Origin: Ochotona curzoniae
Lineage: Eukaryota; Chordata; Mammalia; Lagomorpha; Ochotonidae
Direction of reading: 5' to 3'
NCBI RefSeq assembly: GCF_017591425.1
Contig: NW_024467101.1
Span: 13,714,918 to 13,778,917 of the forward strand
Length of the DNA stretch: 64,000 bases
The notes under the pieces are model-generated. The model was not told where the DNA came from and searched no databases. It worked only from the letters and a program-made list of their open reading frames with translations. The position numbers and the translations under genes were made by a program. Below, piece by piece: positions 1-64,000 of this stretch; within the stretch, counting starts at the first letter, position 1, and each line of letters begins with the position of its first letter.

Positions 1-62654
<62,654 letters not shown>

Positions 62655-64000
62655 GTCTCAGCCAGAAAAAAACAACTCCTCATCTTAACCTGCAGGAAAA
62701 TACCAAACACACTATGGAACTCCGCTGAAGGGGACTCCAGCGCCTGTCTGCTCAACGGCTCCCTGGCACGGTTGGGCCCAGACAGACCCGCCTCGGCACA
62801 GACGCCCGTCCCCAGGAGGTGCAGGCGGCTCAGGCGCCCCCTCAGGCGCCCCCTCAGCCCCCCTCAGCGCCTTCCTGCAGTCATCTCTTTGCACTTTGTT
62901 ACTCTTTCTCATGAACTTTTGTAAAGCTTTAGCCTGTACCAGTTCATCCAAGGACACCAACTGCAACCCCCCGACTAACTACAGCGTGGTTAGAATCCTA
63001 TTTAGCTACTCAAAGACCATAGGGTTGGTTGGTTTTTCTTTTGGTTTCATTTTATTTCTGGTTTATTTTTTGTTTGTTTGTTTTTAAGACAACAGAATTC
63101 GTAATAGATTTGAATAGCAATGTAGTTCCTGTTGCAGTCATTTTTAGCTAGATCTCCCCATCAGGTCTCTGCTACTGAAGCGTAGTGTAGAAGAGTCCCC
63201 GTCGGTTGGCTAACCTCCTGCACCCACGTAGGCTCATTATTGGTCAAGTCCATTCTCATAGGTGGCCCTGTTTTACCCAGGGTGAAACTGTAGCCAAATG
63301 TTTACTGTTCTCATTGCCTTTTGCGGCCTTGCCGGCTTCCCTTCCCACCAGCTGAGAATGTACGGAGGTCATTGGGCCTCAGCTCGGAGGCAGTGACTTG
63401 GGGCCAAGGGACCTCTCCGAGTTTTCCTTCCCACCCCTTGGCATCATCCACCCAGCCTGCTATTCCCCCCGCTTGCCATTGTAGCTCTGGCCAGGAAAGC
63501 ATGCAAAAGACCTGCTCCAAGCAGGGGGGCAGGGAGGGGTCCAGGGATGCCCACCTCCTTCCCATGAGGGCATAGCTCCCCGCTCTGCAATGGGGGAGAG
63601 GCCTGCCCAGGAGTTTGCATGGCGGTTCACTGCATGTGCTGCCCCCCTCCGACCTGGCTGATCCCTACCTGTATGAAGACCACCCTATTGCATAGCTCCT
63701 GCCGACTCAAGACCCTCTGACCACTGACCAACGAACTGGCCACCCCAAGCTGCAGCCTGTAGCACTGAACAAACAAAACACAAAAACGCTCAAGCCTTAC
63801 GACCAGAGAAGGATTTCAGCAAAGCCCCTCGCCACACTCAGTCCCCGCTCCACCCGCCACGCTCCCTGGCCGACTCCTTCGCGGGTGACTCTGTGTTCAC
63901 ACAAAATCCAGCACGGTTCTCCCCTCCTGCTCCCACAAAACTGTGACTTCCCAGATGAGCCTTTTCCTAGGGCTAGCCCCGAGACCAGGAAACTGGAGAA
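62655..64000 (+). other. CIT: CIT 3' UTR, incomplete
   Basis: Sequence after the TAA runs to the window edge with no AATAAA or ATTAAA that I can see, so the poly(A) site probably lies beyond base 64000. It contains a 12-nt tandem GC-rich repeat near 62829-62868, a T/G-rich tract at about 63030-63088, and long GC-rich non-repetitive sequence. No recognised SINE is present, in contrast to the introns. Confidence 0.8.
62829..62868. repeat. 12-nt GC-rich tandem repeat in 3' UTR
   Basis: CTCAGGCGCCCC is repeated, with a decayed third unit, about 175 bases after the stop. Confidence 0.85.

Noticed and set aside
62655..64000. Poly(A) signal of CIT
   Set aside because: No AATAAA or ATTAAA found in this stretch; the 3' UTR seems to continue past the window.

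Overview
The window is mammalian genomic DNA carrying the 3' two-thirds of one gene, citron Rho-interacting serine/threonine kinase (CIT; proteins CRIK and citron-N), on the + strand. I place 31 coding exons between 916 and 62654. All have GT-AG borders and compatible phases. Joined, they give 1375 codons of uninterrupted C-terminal protein plus a TAA stop. The kinase domain and the first part of the coiled coil lie upstream of base 1. The 3' UTR begins at 62655 and runs off the right edge with no AATAAA or ATTAAA seen. Residue numbers below count from the first codon in this window.

Organism: the introns hold about twenty copies of a tRNA-derived SINE that I recognise as the lagomorph CSINE family. 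The youngest copies (around 5900, 21400, 35695 and 52250) have the head I associate with pika (Ochotona) rather than rabbit. Older mammalian repeats (MIR, L2, MER20, MER2, a Tigger-type element, L1-like debris) confirm a placental mammal. Lagomorph is well supported; pika is my best guess.

Layout: 1-915 is intron. Exons 1-15 (916-43667) encode the distal coiled coil (residues 1 to about 650), including the segment known in citron to bind Rho/Rac, followed by a Ser/Pro-rich linker. Exons 16-17 (45540-46340) encode a complete C1-type zinc finger (residues 711-759). Exons 17-20 (46315-47639) encode a PH domain (about 794-911). Exons 21-29 (48750-57814) encode a citron homology (CNH) domain (about 939-1229). 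Exons 30-31 (61180-62654) encode a basic, Pro/Ser-rich tail with three SPGR repeats and the C-terminal PDZ ligand QSSV. Large introns lie between coiled-coil exons (up to 8 kb); the C1/PH/CNH exons are tightly packed.

Function, from knowledge of the family: the coiled coil dimerises and binds Rho, kinesin and other midbody partners. C1 and PH contact membrane or lipid. CNH is a beta-propeller protein-binding module. The QSSV tail binds PSD-95 in neurons. CRIK acts at the cleavage furrow and midbody in cytokinesis, mainly in neural progenitors and germ cells.

I found no second protein-coding gene, tRNA, rRNA, CRISPR array or novel multi-gene system. The points worth a second look are splicing choices (a 45-nt alternative acceptor, two tandem NAG acceptors, a possible cassette exon), a last-donor read-through with SINE-supplied AATAAA hexamers that would remove the PDZ ligand, the position homologous to human miR-1178 at an intron-exon junction, lineage-specific tandem repeats, and a nested SINE insertion.
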